Part shown: in pieces, positions 30,581 through 37,218 of the stretch
Position numbering within the stretch: the first letter of the stretch is position 1
Layout of the letters: each line of letters opens with the position of its first letter
Translations under genes and position numbers: made by a program
NCBI RefSeq assembly: GCF_003323745.1
Contig: NZ_QOIL01000006.1
Location: forward strand, 248,001-312,000
Origin: Sphaerisporangium album
Lineage (GTDB): Bacteria; Actinomycetota; Actinomycetes; Streptosporangiales; Streptosporangiaceae
Length of the DNA stretch: 64,000 bases
Direction: 5' to 3'
Notes under the pieces: generated by a model
Told to the model about the DNA's origin: nothing
Databases searched by the model: none
What the model saw: the letters and a program-made list of their open reading frames with translations, nothing else

Positions 30581-32245
30581 TCAGGGCACCCAGTAGTTGC
30601 CGCTGGCGGTGATCATCACCTGCAGCTGGATGCTGGTCGAGTAGTAGTCGGAGGAGGTGAAGGGGGTGTTGAGCATCTTGGTCCAGAGCGCGTCGAGCCA
30701 CGCCTGGCTGCCGGGGTCGGTCATCGCGGTGACCGCGAACGGCGCGAAGAACGCCGGCTCGCTGCCGCTGCCGATCTGCGTCCCGTTCAGCGCGTAACCG
30801 ACCGCGATGTTGTTCGGGTCGCCGCCCGTCTTGGCCTTGATCCAGGTGTTCAGCTTGCGCGCCGAGGCGAGCGAGGCGGAGTCGCCGCTGGTCACGGCGT
30901 CGGCGCCGATCCGCCACGGGTCACGGCAGGCGTTCCAGAAGTACTTGCCGTCGTTGGGGTCCTCCAGCACCTGGCCGGGCGCGGGCTTCGGCGCGGTGTT
31001 GGTGTTGACCACGAAGTCGGCGAGCAGGCCGGTCGAGGAGGCGTAGGTGGCCTGCTGGGAGGTGATCAGGTTCTGGTGGTTGGTCCTGATCGTGTCCCAC
31101 GTGCCGTCGCCGGTCGCCTTCTTGAAGGCGCGGAAGTGGTCGATCAGCCAGTCGGACGACCGGCTGATGTAGTAGTACTGGTCGCCGGAGCCGGTCCAGT
31201 CGCCGAGCAGCATCAGACGGGTGGACGCGTTCACCTCGCTGGCCTTGATGGCGTTGATGTGCTTGATCGCGAGGTCCTTGTAGTTGTAGGTCCCCGTGCT
31301 GCCCCACTGCCTGTCGGCCAGCAGCAGGCCGTAGGCCACGTCGAGGTCGCCGTCGGTGGCCGAGTCCGAGCCGTTGACGCTGCGGCAGGAGGTGTCCTGC
31401 TCGGCCGCCAGCAGGTTGGGGTTGTTGACCGACGGGTGCGCCAGCATGTACTTGACCATGCCGTCGAAGGCGGTCTTGGCGTTCGGGTCGGCCCCGGCCA
31501 TCGTCGCCAGGATCACCATGCCATAGCCCTGGCCCTCGGCGACGTACGGGTGGTCGGCGTCGGGCGAGATGACCTCGTACCAGCCGTTTCCGCAGTTCTG
31601 CTTGAGGAAGGCGGCCTTCCACTTGTTGTAGTACGTGATCACGGCCTGGTCGAGCGTGGCCTGCGCCCCGGACGGCCTGAGGATGCCGGAGGCGTAGGGG
31701 ATGAGATGGCTGCCGAAGGGGACGGCCGGGCCGCCACCGCCGCCGGTTCCGGTGGTCACGGTCAGGTAGTCGAGGTTGGGGTTGCCGTTCGCGGTGGTGG
31801 CGGTGGCACGGACCGTGTTGGTCCCGGCGTTGAGCGTGGCGGTCAGTGTGCCGTCGGCCCAGGTGTCCCAGGAGCCGGTGCCGTTGAACGCCTTGGCGGA
31901 GGCGACGACGGTCCCGTTCACGCTGATGTTCATCGGGCGGTTGGCGGTCGTGCCGTTGGCGTAGCGCAGGACCAGGGTCGCGACGCCGGCGTTCGGCGCG
32001 GGGACCGTCCACTCGGTGTAGCTGCCGGCGGCGTTGTCGCCGTTGACGAACCCGGTGCCGGAGTACCCGGCGTGGTTCGACTCGACCACGCCCTGTGAGA
32101 TCGCGGCGTTCTCGGCCTCGTACTTGCTCGTGTCCGCGGAGGCGCCGGTCCTCGCCGAGGCGACGAGCGCCAAGGCGAGCGCGGCGACGAGGGTGGTGGC
32201 GACGCGGGCGGGGCGGGACATGCCCATGTATCCCTGTACCTTCAT
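30581..32245 (-). CDS. Secreted GH8 glycoside hydrolase with N-terminal CBM35
   Basis: A 554-residue secreted enzyme: signal peptide (about 1-37), CBM35 module (about 39-163, YEAENA, GFVNGDNAAGSYTEWTV, NPNLDYLTV), a Gly-rich linker and a GH8 catalytic domain (about 176-554). The GH8 acid is Glu237 in VAEGQGYGM and the second carboxylate is Asp298 in SATDGDLDVAYG. GH8 enzymes cut cellulose, mixed-linkage glucan, xylan or chitosan, and the presence of Asp298 in DGDLD does not settle which. Its CBM35 is nearly identical to the first CBM35 of the dehydrogenase gene at 37219, with a 49-bp exact DNA match. A palindrome upstream (32297-32315) may be its operator. No CebR box is visible. Confidence 0.92.
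   Translation of the reverse strand: MKVQGYMGMSRPARVATTLVAALALALVASARTGASADTSKYEAENAAISQGVVESNHAGYSGTGFVNGDNAAGSYTEWTVPAPNAGVATLVLRYANGTTANRPMNISVNGTVVASAKAFNGTGSWDTWADGTLTATLNAGTNTVRATATTANGNPNLDYLTVTTGTGGGGGPAVPFGSHLIPYASGILRPSGAQATLDQAVITYYNKWKAAFLKQNCGNGWYEVISPDADHPYVAEGQGYGMVILATMAGADPNAKTAFDGMVKYMLAHPSVNNPNLLAAEQDTSCRSVNGSDSATDGDLDVAYGLLLADRQWGSTGTYNYKDLAIKHINAIKASEVNASTRLMLLGDWTGSGDQYYYISRSSDWLIDHFRAFKKATGDGTWDTIRTNHQNLITSQQATYASSTGLLADFVVNTNTAPKPAPGQVLEDPNDGKYFWNACRDPWRIGADAVTSGDSASLASARKLNTWIKAKTGGDPNNIAVGYALNGTQIGSGSEPAFFAPFAVTAMTDPGSQAWLDALWTKMLNTPFTSSDYYSTSIQLQVMITASGNYWVP
32040..32088 (-). repeat. 49-bp inverted repeat, copy 1 (in the GH8 gene's CBM35)
   Basis: Reading both sequences side by side, these 49 bases are the exact reverse complement of 37355-37403. 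They encode VESNHAGYSGTGFVNG in both genes. Confidence 0.85.
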
Positions 32246-32596
32246 ACGTCCTCTCCCTAGGGGGGTGTTCGGGCGAGAAATGAGGAGAACGGGAGAGTTA
32301 AGAAAGCTTCTTAACTATCTTTGACCATAGGAACACCGTCGTTTGGCCGGAGTCAAGCACCTGCGGCCCGGCAATCCGCGAGACTTGTCCGCGCAGTTCA
32401 AAGCAGCAACAAGCCCCCGGTACGGCCTGGCCGTACCGGGTCAGCCCTCTACCGGGACCGAAAGCCGCACGATCCCGGGCAGGCACGTCGGCCAGGCGGC
32501 CGAGGTCGCGGCTCGTCCCCTCCCTGGTGATGTGCGCGTGTGGCGATCCTGGCGGTGCCGCCCGCCGCGAGCGCGGCCCGGAGTTCGCAGGCCGGT
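32246..32596. other. Upstream region of the GH8 gene
   Basis: About 350 bases without a gene between two minus-strand genes. It holds the palindrome at 32297-32315, an AT-rich patch around it, and further up a TTGACT on the minus strand (32356-32351). I could not fit a -10 at normal spacing. The rest shows nothing I can name. Confidence 0.4.
32297..32315. promoter_or_regulatory. Palindromic operator candidate upstream of the GH8 gene
   Basis: GTTAAGAAAGCTTCTTAAC: arms GTTAAGAA and TTCTTAAC match perfectly around AGC. It lies about 50 bases before the GH8 start in otherwise very GC-rich DNA. It is not a CebR box. It has the size and symmetry of a LacI/TetR/GntR-type site; the binding protein is unknown. 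Confidence 0.55.
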
Positions 32597-33862
32597 TCAG
32601 GCGGCAGGTGAGCCGGTTGCGCCGGGGACGGCTGGACACGGCTCCCGCCTGGTCATCTCACCGGAGGATCCTCCTCCTGAGACAAGACGCTTGGCCAGCC
32701 TCTGCGCCGGCGCCTCCACGAAACGCCATGTCAGCGCACTAAGCCCGAACAACAACCCCACCACTGCCGCCAGGGCGAGCAGACGCAGCCCCAGCGGCAC
32801 GGCCAAGGGCTTGGGCCAGAACCGCTCGACACTTTCCAACAGCAGCGGATGGAGCAGGTACAGCGAGTAGCTGACGAGCCCCAGCCAGGCCGGCCCCCGT
32901 GGCACGTTACGGTGCCGCAGGGCCATCCCGGCGACGAACGTGACCCAGGCCGCCGCTATCGCCGCCTGAAGGCCGAACTCCCCGGTCGCCAGCCATACCC
33001 CGGCCAGCGGCACCAGGGCCACCCACCCCGCCTGCCTCCAGGAGATCTCGCCCCGCTCAGCGCGATACAGCACCGTACCGGCGAACATGGTGGCAAGGAT
33101 CAACAAGCCCCGCCCGGGACCGGGGAAATTCTGGTTGACCGCCAGCAGCGCGAGCACGGTGACCGCGATGACGATCGCGCCCGCCTGTCGCACTACACCC
33201 GAACCGGCCAGCACCGCCACCAGACCCGCCGCTATCAGGACGGCCACCCCCAGCACGACCGTCAGCATCCGCCAGGATCCGCCGGCCGAAAGTAAGGCGA
33301 CCGGCAGCGTCCCCGCGCCCAGTACCGCCGCCACGGCGAAAGTGAGCGCGCTCGCGGTGCTCCTCCGCAGGATGCCAAGAGCGAACATCGCGGTGACCAA
33401 CAGATAGAACGCCATCTCGTACGAGAGCGTCCACAGCACATTCACCAGGTTCGGCACGTACAGCAGGTTCTGCAGCATCGTCAGATGAGCCACCGCCATT
33501 ACCATCGGCCGCGTACTCCACCAGATATGCAGACCGTCCCAGCCAGCCAGCATGAGCAGTACCACACCGACCACGCACACACCGCACAACGGATACAACC
33601 GGAGGAAACGAGAGATCCAGAAGTCACGCAGACTATCTCGCCGTTCCAGCGAAGCCGGTATGATATAGCCGCTGACCAAGAAGAACACCGTCACCCCGTA
33701 CCAGCCCGGTTCGAAAACCGCCTTCACCGGCTGTCTTATCTCGGGTAACAGGAACTTGAACGAGTGCTCGAGGACGACCGCCATAGCGGCGATGCCGCGT
33801 AGAGCGTCCAGCCAGGCCATGCGCCGTCCCGACCGCTGCCCCCCCGTGGGGTTACCAAGCAT
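32597..33862 (-). CDS. Acyltransferase 3 family membrane protein (OafA/YrhL-like)
   Basis: A 421-residue protein with about ten predicted helices. The first region WLDALRGIAAMAVVLEHSFKF holds the family Arg and His (LRG...EH) and FFLVSGYIIPASLERRD is the second conserved block; SYSLYLLHPLLL near the end is also typical. Family members O-acetylate exopolysaccharide, peptidoglycan or natural products using acyl-CoA from the cytoplasm. No polysaccharide or antibiotic genes are adjacent. Third codon positions look less GC-rich than in the neighbours, particularly at 33450-33860, which may indicate later acquisition. Confidence 0.9.
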   Translation of the reverse strand: MLGNPTGGQRSGRRMAWLDALRGIAAMAVVLEHSFKFLLPEIRQPVKAVFEPGWYGVTVFFLVSGYIIPASLERRDSLRDFWISRFLRLYPLCGVCVVGVVLLMLAGWDGLHIWWSTRPMVMAVAHLTMLQNLLYVPNLVNVLWTLSYEMAFYLLVTAMFALGILRRSTASALTFAVAAVLGAGTLPVALLSAGGSWRMLTVVLGVAVLIAAGLVAVLAGSGVVRQAGAIVIAVTVLALLAVNQNFPGPGRGLLILATMFAGTVLYRAERGEISWRQAGWVALVPLAGVWLATGEFGLQAAIAAAWVTFVAGMALRHRNVPRGPAWLGLVSYSLYLLHPLLLESVERFWPKPLAVPLGLRLLALAAVVGLLFGLSALTWRFVEAPAQRLAKRLVSGGGSSGEMTRREPCPAVPGATGSPAA

Positions 33863-34123
33863 CCGGCGATCTTAGCGATCACGGCCAGAAACTTCACCCT
33901 TACTAACAAAAAGGTCCACACCGCCTTTGACCGGTGGACTTAAGCGAGATTCCCACCGAATAGGGCAGAGCCCACGGACGCCACCGTCGATCACCGTGGT
34001 CCATCGCACGATGACACGCGAGGGCAAGTTGAGCCGCGAAAGCCGACGGGCACCGTCGTTCGCAGAATTCGGTTCCGGTTCACGTTGATCCGATACCGAG
34101 GACCCAAATCACTTGGGTCGCGC
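33863..34123. other. Intergenic region with no recognised feature
   Basis: About 260 bases upstream of the acyltransferase gene, more AT-rich near 33890-33920. I see no gene and no clear hairpin. Confidence 0.3.
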
Positions 34124-34432
34124 TCAAGCGGTCCTGCGGCGCTGTGGCGGCTCGCAGAAGTTGAGCAGGCCGTCCCCCTTGCAGGTGCGGCACGCGTGGC
34201 CGCCCTCCCCCTTGCCTTCGCCCCCGCAGGTGGAACAGGCGACCACCCGGTCGAACCGGGGGTCGCGGTAGCTGTGCCGGGTCCGCCGGCGGCTGATCGC
34301 CCAGCCCTGCACCAGCGCGAACCCGTCGATCTCGGCGAACAGCGCGTCACTGAGCTCCCAATGCCGGGCCAGTGCCTGGGCGCGGATGAGCGTCCACAGG
34401 TTGGCCCTGACCCCGGCGGGACCGACGTTCAT
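34124..34432 (-). CDS. Small hypothetical protein with DnaJ-like zinc-binding motifs
   Basis: A 102-residue cytoplasmic protein. The N-terminal ~60 residues are helical and unrecognised (LWTLIRAQALARHWELSDALFAEIDGF). The C-terminal part has two CxxCxGxG-like knuckles, CSTCGGEG (Cys66, Cys69) and CRTCKGDG (Cys81, Cys84), as in the DnaJ zinc domain, but only one pair instead of two. ATG 34432 has GAGAGGA upstream. It is divergent from the XRE/DUF397 pair. No function can be assigned beyond probable zinc binding. Confidence 0.65.
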   Translation of the reverse strand: MNVGPAGVRANLWTLIRAQALARHWELSDALFAEIDGFALVQGWAISRRRTRHSYRDPRFDRVVACSTCGGEGKGEGGHACRTCKGDGLLNFCEPPQRRRTA

Positions 34433-34917
34433 GGAGGATCGTCCTCTCGCTCCCTGATGTTCGGGTGGCTTCCGAGGCCGGAACGGTGCCCCACCACCGG
34501 CCCGGCCGTGACACGGCGCCGTTGACGCGGCGCCCCGACCCCGCGCCCGCCCGGCGCGGTCTCCCCGTCCCGTAGGGAGGCGCCGCGCGCGAGGGTCCGG
34601 CTCACCGGGCGACGTCTGCTCCGTTAGGGGCTAACCTTCTGTTTACCCTGGTTCGTGCTAAAGGCAACCGCCGATGGCAATTGCCAGCAAAGACTCCCCT
34701 GTTCGATACCTTTGGCGTTCCGCGCGTGCCAATACGGTGGCCAATACGCTGGACTGGTACCACGTAGGACCGCTGTGGGCCGCTGTCGCCCGTGATGGGC
34801 GTCGCGGCCGTCGCCCGGCCCCGCCTGCCGCGTCCCCGCTTCGCCACGACCCGGGAAGCACGCGGCGGACGCCCGCGCCGGCGCGACGTCAGGAACAACA
34901 GGAAGAGGTGAGCGCCG
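34433..34917. promoter_or_regulatory. Divergent control region of the XRE gene
   Basis: 485 bases without a convincing gene. It contains the inverted repeat GAGGATCGTCCTC (34435-34447), an AT-richer zone near 34620-34740, the perfect 12-bp palindrome TGGCAATTGCCA (34675-34686), and two direct copies of CCAATACG (34729-34736 and 34741-34748, period 12). The last two are good candidates for XRE autoregulation. Confidence 0.45.
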
Positions 34918-35766
34918 GTGGCCGGAGCCAACCCGACCCTGCGGCGCCGCCAGCTCGCCACGCGCCTGCGCGAGCTCCGCAAGGCCGCCCGGCTGAGCAT
35001 CGAGGACGTCGCCCACAGCCTGGAGTGCTCGCCCGCCAAGATCAGCCGCATCGAGACGGCGCGGCGCGGCGTAATCCCGCGCGACGTCCGCGACCTGTGC
35101 CAGATCTACGGCGCCGGCCAGGCCGAGACCGAAGCCCTCATGCGCATGGCCCGCGAGGCCCGCCAGCCGGGCTGGTGGCAGACCTACGACGACCCGGACT
35201 TCCGCCTGTACATAGGGCTGGAGGCGGAGGCGTCGTCGATAACCGTTTACGACACCTGCGCGGTGCCGGGAATACTGCAGACCTCCGACTACGCGCGGGC
35301 GATAATCCGGGCCGTTCTTCCCGAGATCGAGGAAAGCGTTCTGCTGCATCGCGTCGAGACGCGCATGAAGCGGCAGCAACTGCTACGGCAGCCGGCTCCC
35401 CCTCATCACCTGGTGATTCTCGACGAATCGGTCCTGCACCGCCCCGTCGGAGGTCCGGGCGTCATGCACGACCAGTTGACGCACGTCATCAAATGGTCCG
35501 AGCTCGCGCACGTGACCATTCGCGTCGTCCCTTTCAGCGTCGGAGCGCACATGGGATTCAACAGCGCATTCACACTGCTGGAAATGGACGATCCCAGCGT
35601 GTCGGACGTCGCCTACGTCGAGTCCATCACCAGGGCCGACTACCTGGAGAAGCCGACGGAGTTGGCGGTCTGCCGGGAGGCCATCCGGCAACTGAAGAGC
35701 CTGGCATTGGATCCCGAGGCGTCGGCGGCGCGTATCGCCGAAGTAAACCAGAACTACGCTACTTGA
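34918..35766 (+). CDS. XRE-family regulator with DUF5753
   Basis: A 282-residue protein starting at GTG 34918. Residues ~12-70 form a helix-turn-helix (RELRKAARLSIEDVAHSLECSPAKISRIETARRG), and ~90-275 the DUF5753 domain (ASSITVYDTCAVPGILQTSDYARAI, LHRPVGGPGVMHDQLTHVI, YVESITRADYLEKP). This architecture is one of the largest paralogous families in filamentous actinomycetes (WhiJ-like) and is typically paired with a DUF397 gene, which follows 109 bases downstream here. The pairs affect development and antibiotic production, and have been suggested to be toxin-antitoxin-like. The signal it senses is unknown. Confidence 0.92.
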   Translation: MAGANPTLRRRQLATRLRELRKAARLSIEDVAHSLECSPAKISRIETARRGVIPRDVRDLCQIYGAGQAETEALMRMAREARQPGWWQTYDDPDFRLYIGLEAEASSITVYDTCAVPGILQTSDYARAIIRAVLPEIEESVLLHRVETRMKRQQLLRQPAPPHHLVILDESVLHRPVGGPGVMHDQLTHVIKWSELAHVTIRVVPFSVGAHMGFNSAFTLLEMDDPSVSDVAYVESITRADYLEKPTELAVCREAIRQLKSLALDPEASAARIAEVNQNYAT

Positions 35767-35875
35767 TCAAGCGGCACGGCGGCGTCCCCGTCGAGGATCT
35801 TGGGGTGAGATACTGCGAGGGATGGACCACCGGCCAACGGTGGCCATGTCACGCCCGACACCGCCAGAGGAATCA

Positions 35876-36115
35876 ATGAGGTTTCCGACAGCCGCGTATT
35901 TTCCTGCGGTCGAGTGGCGCACAGCCGCTCGTTGCACCACCAAGAATTGCGTCGAGGTCGCGATCACGGACGGGATGATAGCCGTGCGTGACTCGAAGGA
36001 CCCCGCCAACCCGGCCCTGCTCTACACAGAGAGCGAATGGCAGGTTTTCATCGACGGCGCCAAGAACGGCGAGTTCGATGTCCGGAGTCTCAAAAAGGCG
36101 CCCAGCGGGAAGTGA
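35876..36115 (+). CDS. DUF397 domain protein, partner of the XRE regulator
   Basis: A 79-residue protein. ATG 35876 has AGAGGAA upstream. It shows the DUF397 pattern: VEWRTAARCTTKNCVEVAI, VRDSKDPANPALLYTESEWQVFIDGAKNGEFD. DUF397 proteins are small partners of XRE/DUF5753 regulators and in some cases antagonise them. Function inferred from family only. Confidence 0.92.
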   Translation: MRFPTAAYFPAVEWRTAARCTTKNCVEVAITDGMIAVRDSKDPANPALLYTESEWQVFIDGAKNGEFDVRSLKKAPSGK

Positions 36116-36131
36116 ACGACGCCGGGGTGGG

Positions 36132-36371
36132 TCAGAGCGGCCCACCCTGGCCTCTGCGGAAGCCCTTCCCCACCACGGCCCTCATTCCATAGATCACCCC
36201 GCCGGCGCAGAACGCCAAGGTGGGGCCACGCATACGGCGGCGAGAAAAGCCGGCTCCACGCCCGTGTGCCGTCGACTTCTCCGCGTCGTCCCATAGATAG
36301 TTCATCATCATCGCGAACAAATGCCGCCTCGTGGCCGTCAGGCCCGCGTGCTCAGGGATTTGTTCTCTCAC
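36132..36371 (-). CDS. Possible small hypothetical protein (weak)
   Basis: A 79-codon frame with GTG start 36371 and moderately biased third positions, with a helix LTATRRHLFAMMMNYLWDDAEK and a C-terminal segment LAFCAGGVIYGMRAVVGKGF that could be one membrane helix. There is no ribosome site before the GTG and I recognise no family. It lies in a 418-base gap between the DUF397 gene and mscL that otherwise shows nothing. It may be non-coding. Confidence 0.25.
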   Translation of the reverse strand: MREQIPEHAGLTATRRHLFAMMMNYLWDDAEKSTAHGRGAGFSRRRMRGPTLAFCAGGVIYGMRAVVGKGFRRGQGGPL

Positions 36372-36533
36372 CGAACGGAGTGGCTTTCGGCCCCGTCCGC
36401 CCAGCGGCCACCGGCAGAACCGGGTGGCGCCGCCTCGCGGGCCCGCTCGGGCTCGGAACGGTTTGCGGGTGGGCAGGCGGGTAGCCGGATGCCTTTCACA
36501 CCCCCTACAAAGCTCTCCCCGGAGGAATCAAGG

Positions 36534-36962
36534 ATGGGCGGATTCAGGAAGTTCCTGATGCGCGGCAATCTCGTCGAGCTGGCCGTGGCCGTGGTGGTCG
36601 GAGCCACGTTCAGCGGGCTGGTGCAGGCGCTGGTGGCGGATCTGATCACCCCGCTGATCGCCGCCGTCACGGGCGGCCGCCAGCCGGACTTCTCGCAGTA
36701 CAAGTTCGTGGTGAACGGCGCCGAGTTCAAGTACGGCGATTTCGTGAACCACCTGCTGACGTTCATGATCATCGCTGCCGTCATCTACTGGCTCGTCGTG
36801 ATGCCGATGACGCGGTTGATCTCTTTCTTCGACCGCGACAAGAAGGCCGCCGAGCAGCAGTGCCCGGAATGTCGCAGCGACATCCCGATCGACGCCCGCC
36901 GCTGCGCGTTCTGCACGGTCGAGCTGCAGACCGTGCCGGCCGACGACCGCCCGCCCGCCTGA
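36534..36962 (+). CDS. mscL: Large-conductance mechanosensitive channel with C-terminal zinc ribbon
   Basis: A 142-residue osmotic safety valve. The N-terminal FRKFLMRGNLVELAVAVVVGATFSGLV is the classic MscL start and first helix; the second helix is near 73-91 (LLTFMIIAAVIYWLVVMP). ATG 36534 has GGAGG eight bases upstream. After the channel, Cys110, Cys113, Cys124 and Cys127 (CPEC...CAFC) form a zinc ribbon that E. coli MscL lacks. Similar tails are known among actinobacterial MscL. A metal- or redox-dependent gating role is speculation. Confidence 0.94.
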   Translation: MGGFRKFLMRGNLVELAVAVVVGATFSGLVQALVADLITPLIAAVTGGRQPDFSQYKFVVNGAEFKYGDFVNHLLTFMIIAAVIYWLVVMPMTRLISFFDRDKKAAEQQCPECRSDIPIDARRCAFCTVELQTVPADDRPPA

Positions 36963-36971
36963 CGGCAGGAG

Positions 36972-37054
36972 CCCGGCCCGGAGGCCGGGGGCGTGAGGAA
37001 GGTGCCGCCGAGGCGGGCCGGGGTCGATCTCCAGTCCGTTCCCGGCGGCACCTT
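36972..37054 (+). terminator. Two tandem hairpins after mscL
   Basis: First, CCCGGCC (36972-36978) with GGCCGGG (36983-36989) around CGGA. Second, AAGGTGCCGCC (36999-37009) with GGCGGCACCTT (37044-37054), a long loop of 34 bases. They separate mscL from the dehydrogenase gene. Confidence 0.6.
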
Positions 37055-37218
37055 TCGCTCGCCACCGACCCGATGTATTTTTCGGAAAGGACCTTTACCA
37101 ACCCGGCGGCCAGCGAGCCCCACCCGGCACCGCGTGACGACGCACCGCGACGAACGCGGATTTGACCCATGTCCCTGACTGGAGAAAAGCTCGAACAGTA
37201 CAGATCCAGGAGGATCGA

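Noticed and set aside
30581..32245. GH8 as part of a bacterial cellulose synthase operon
   Set aside because: No bcsA/bcsB-type genes are in the window; the CBM35 and signal peptide fit a degradative role.
34124..36115. Classical toxin-antitoxin operon
   Set aside because: XRE/DUF397 pairs have been compared to toxin-antitoxin systems, but the sequence gives no toxin motif; I call them only by domain.
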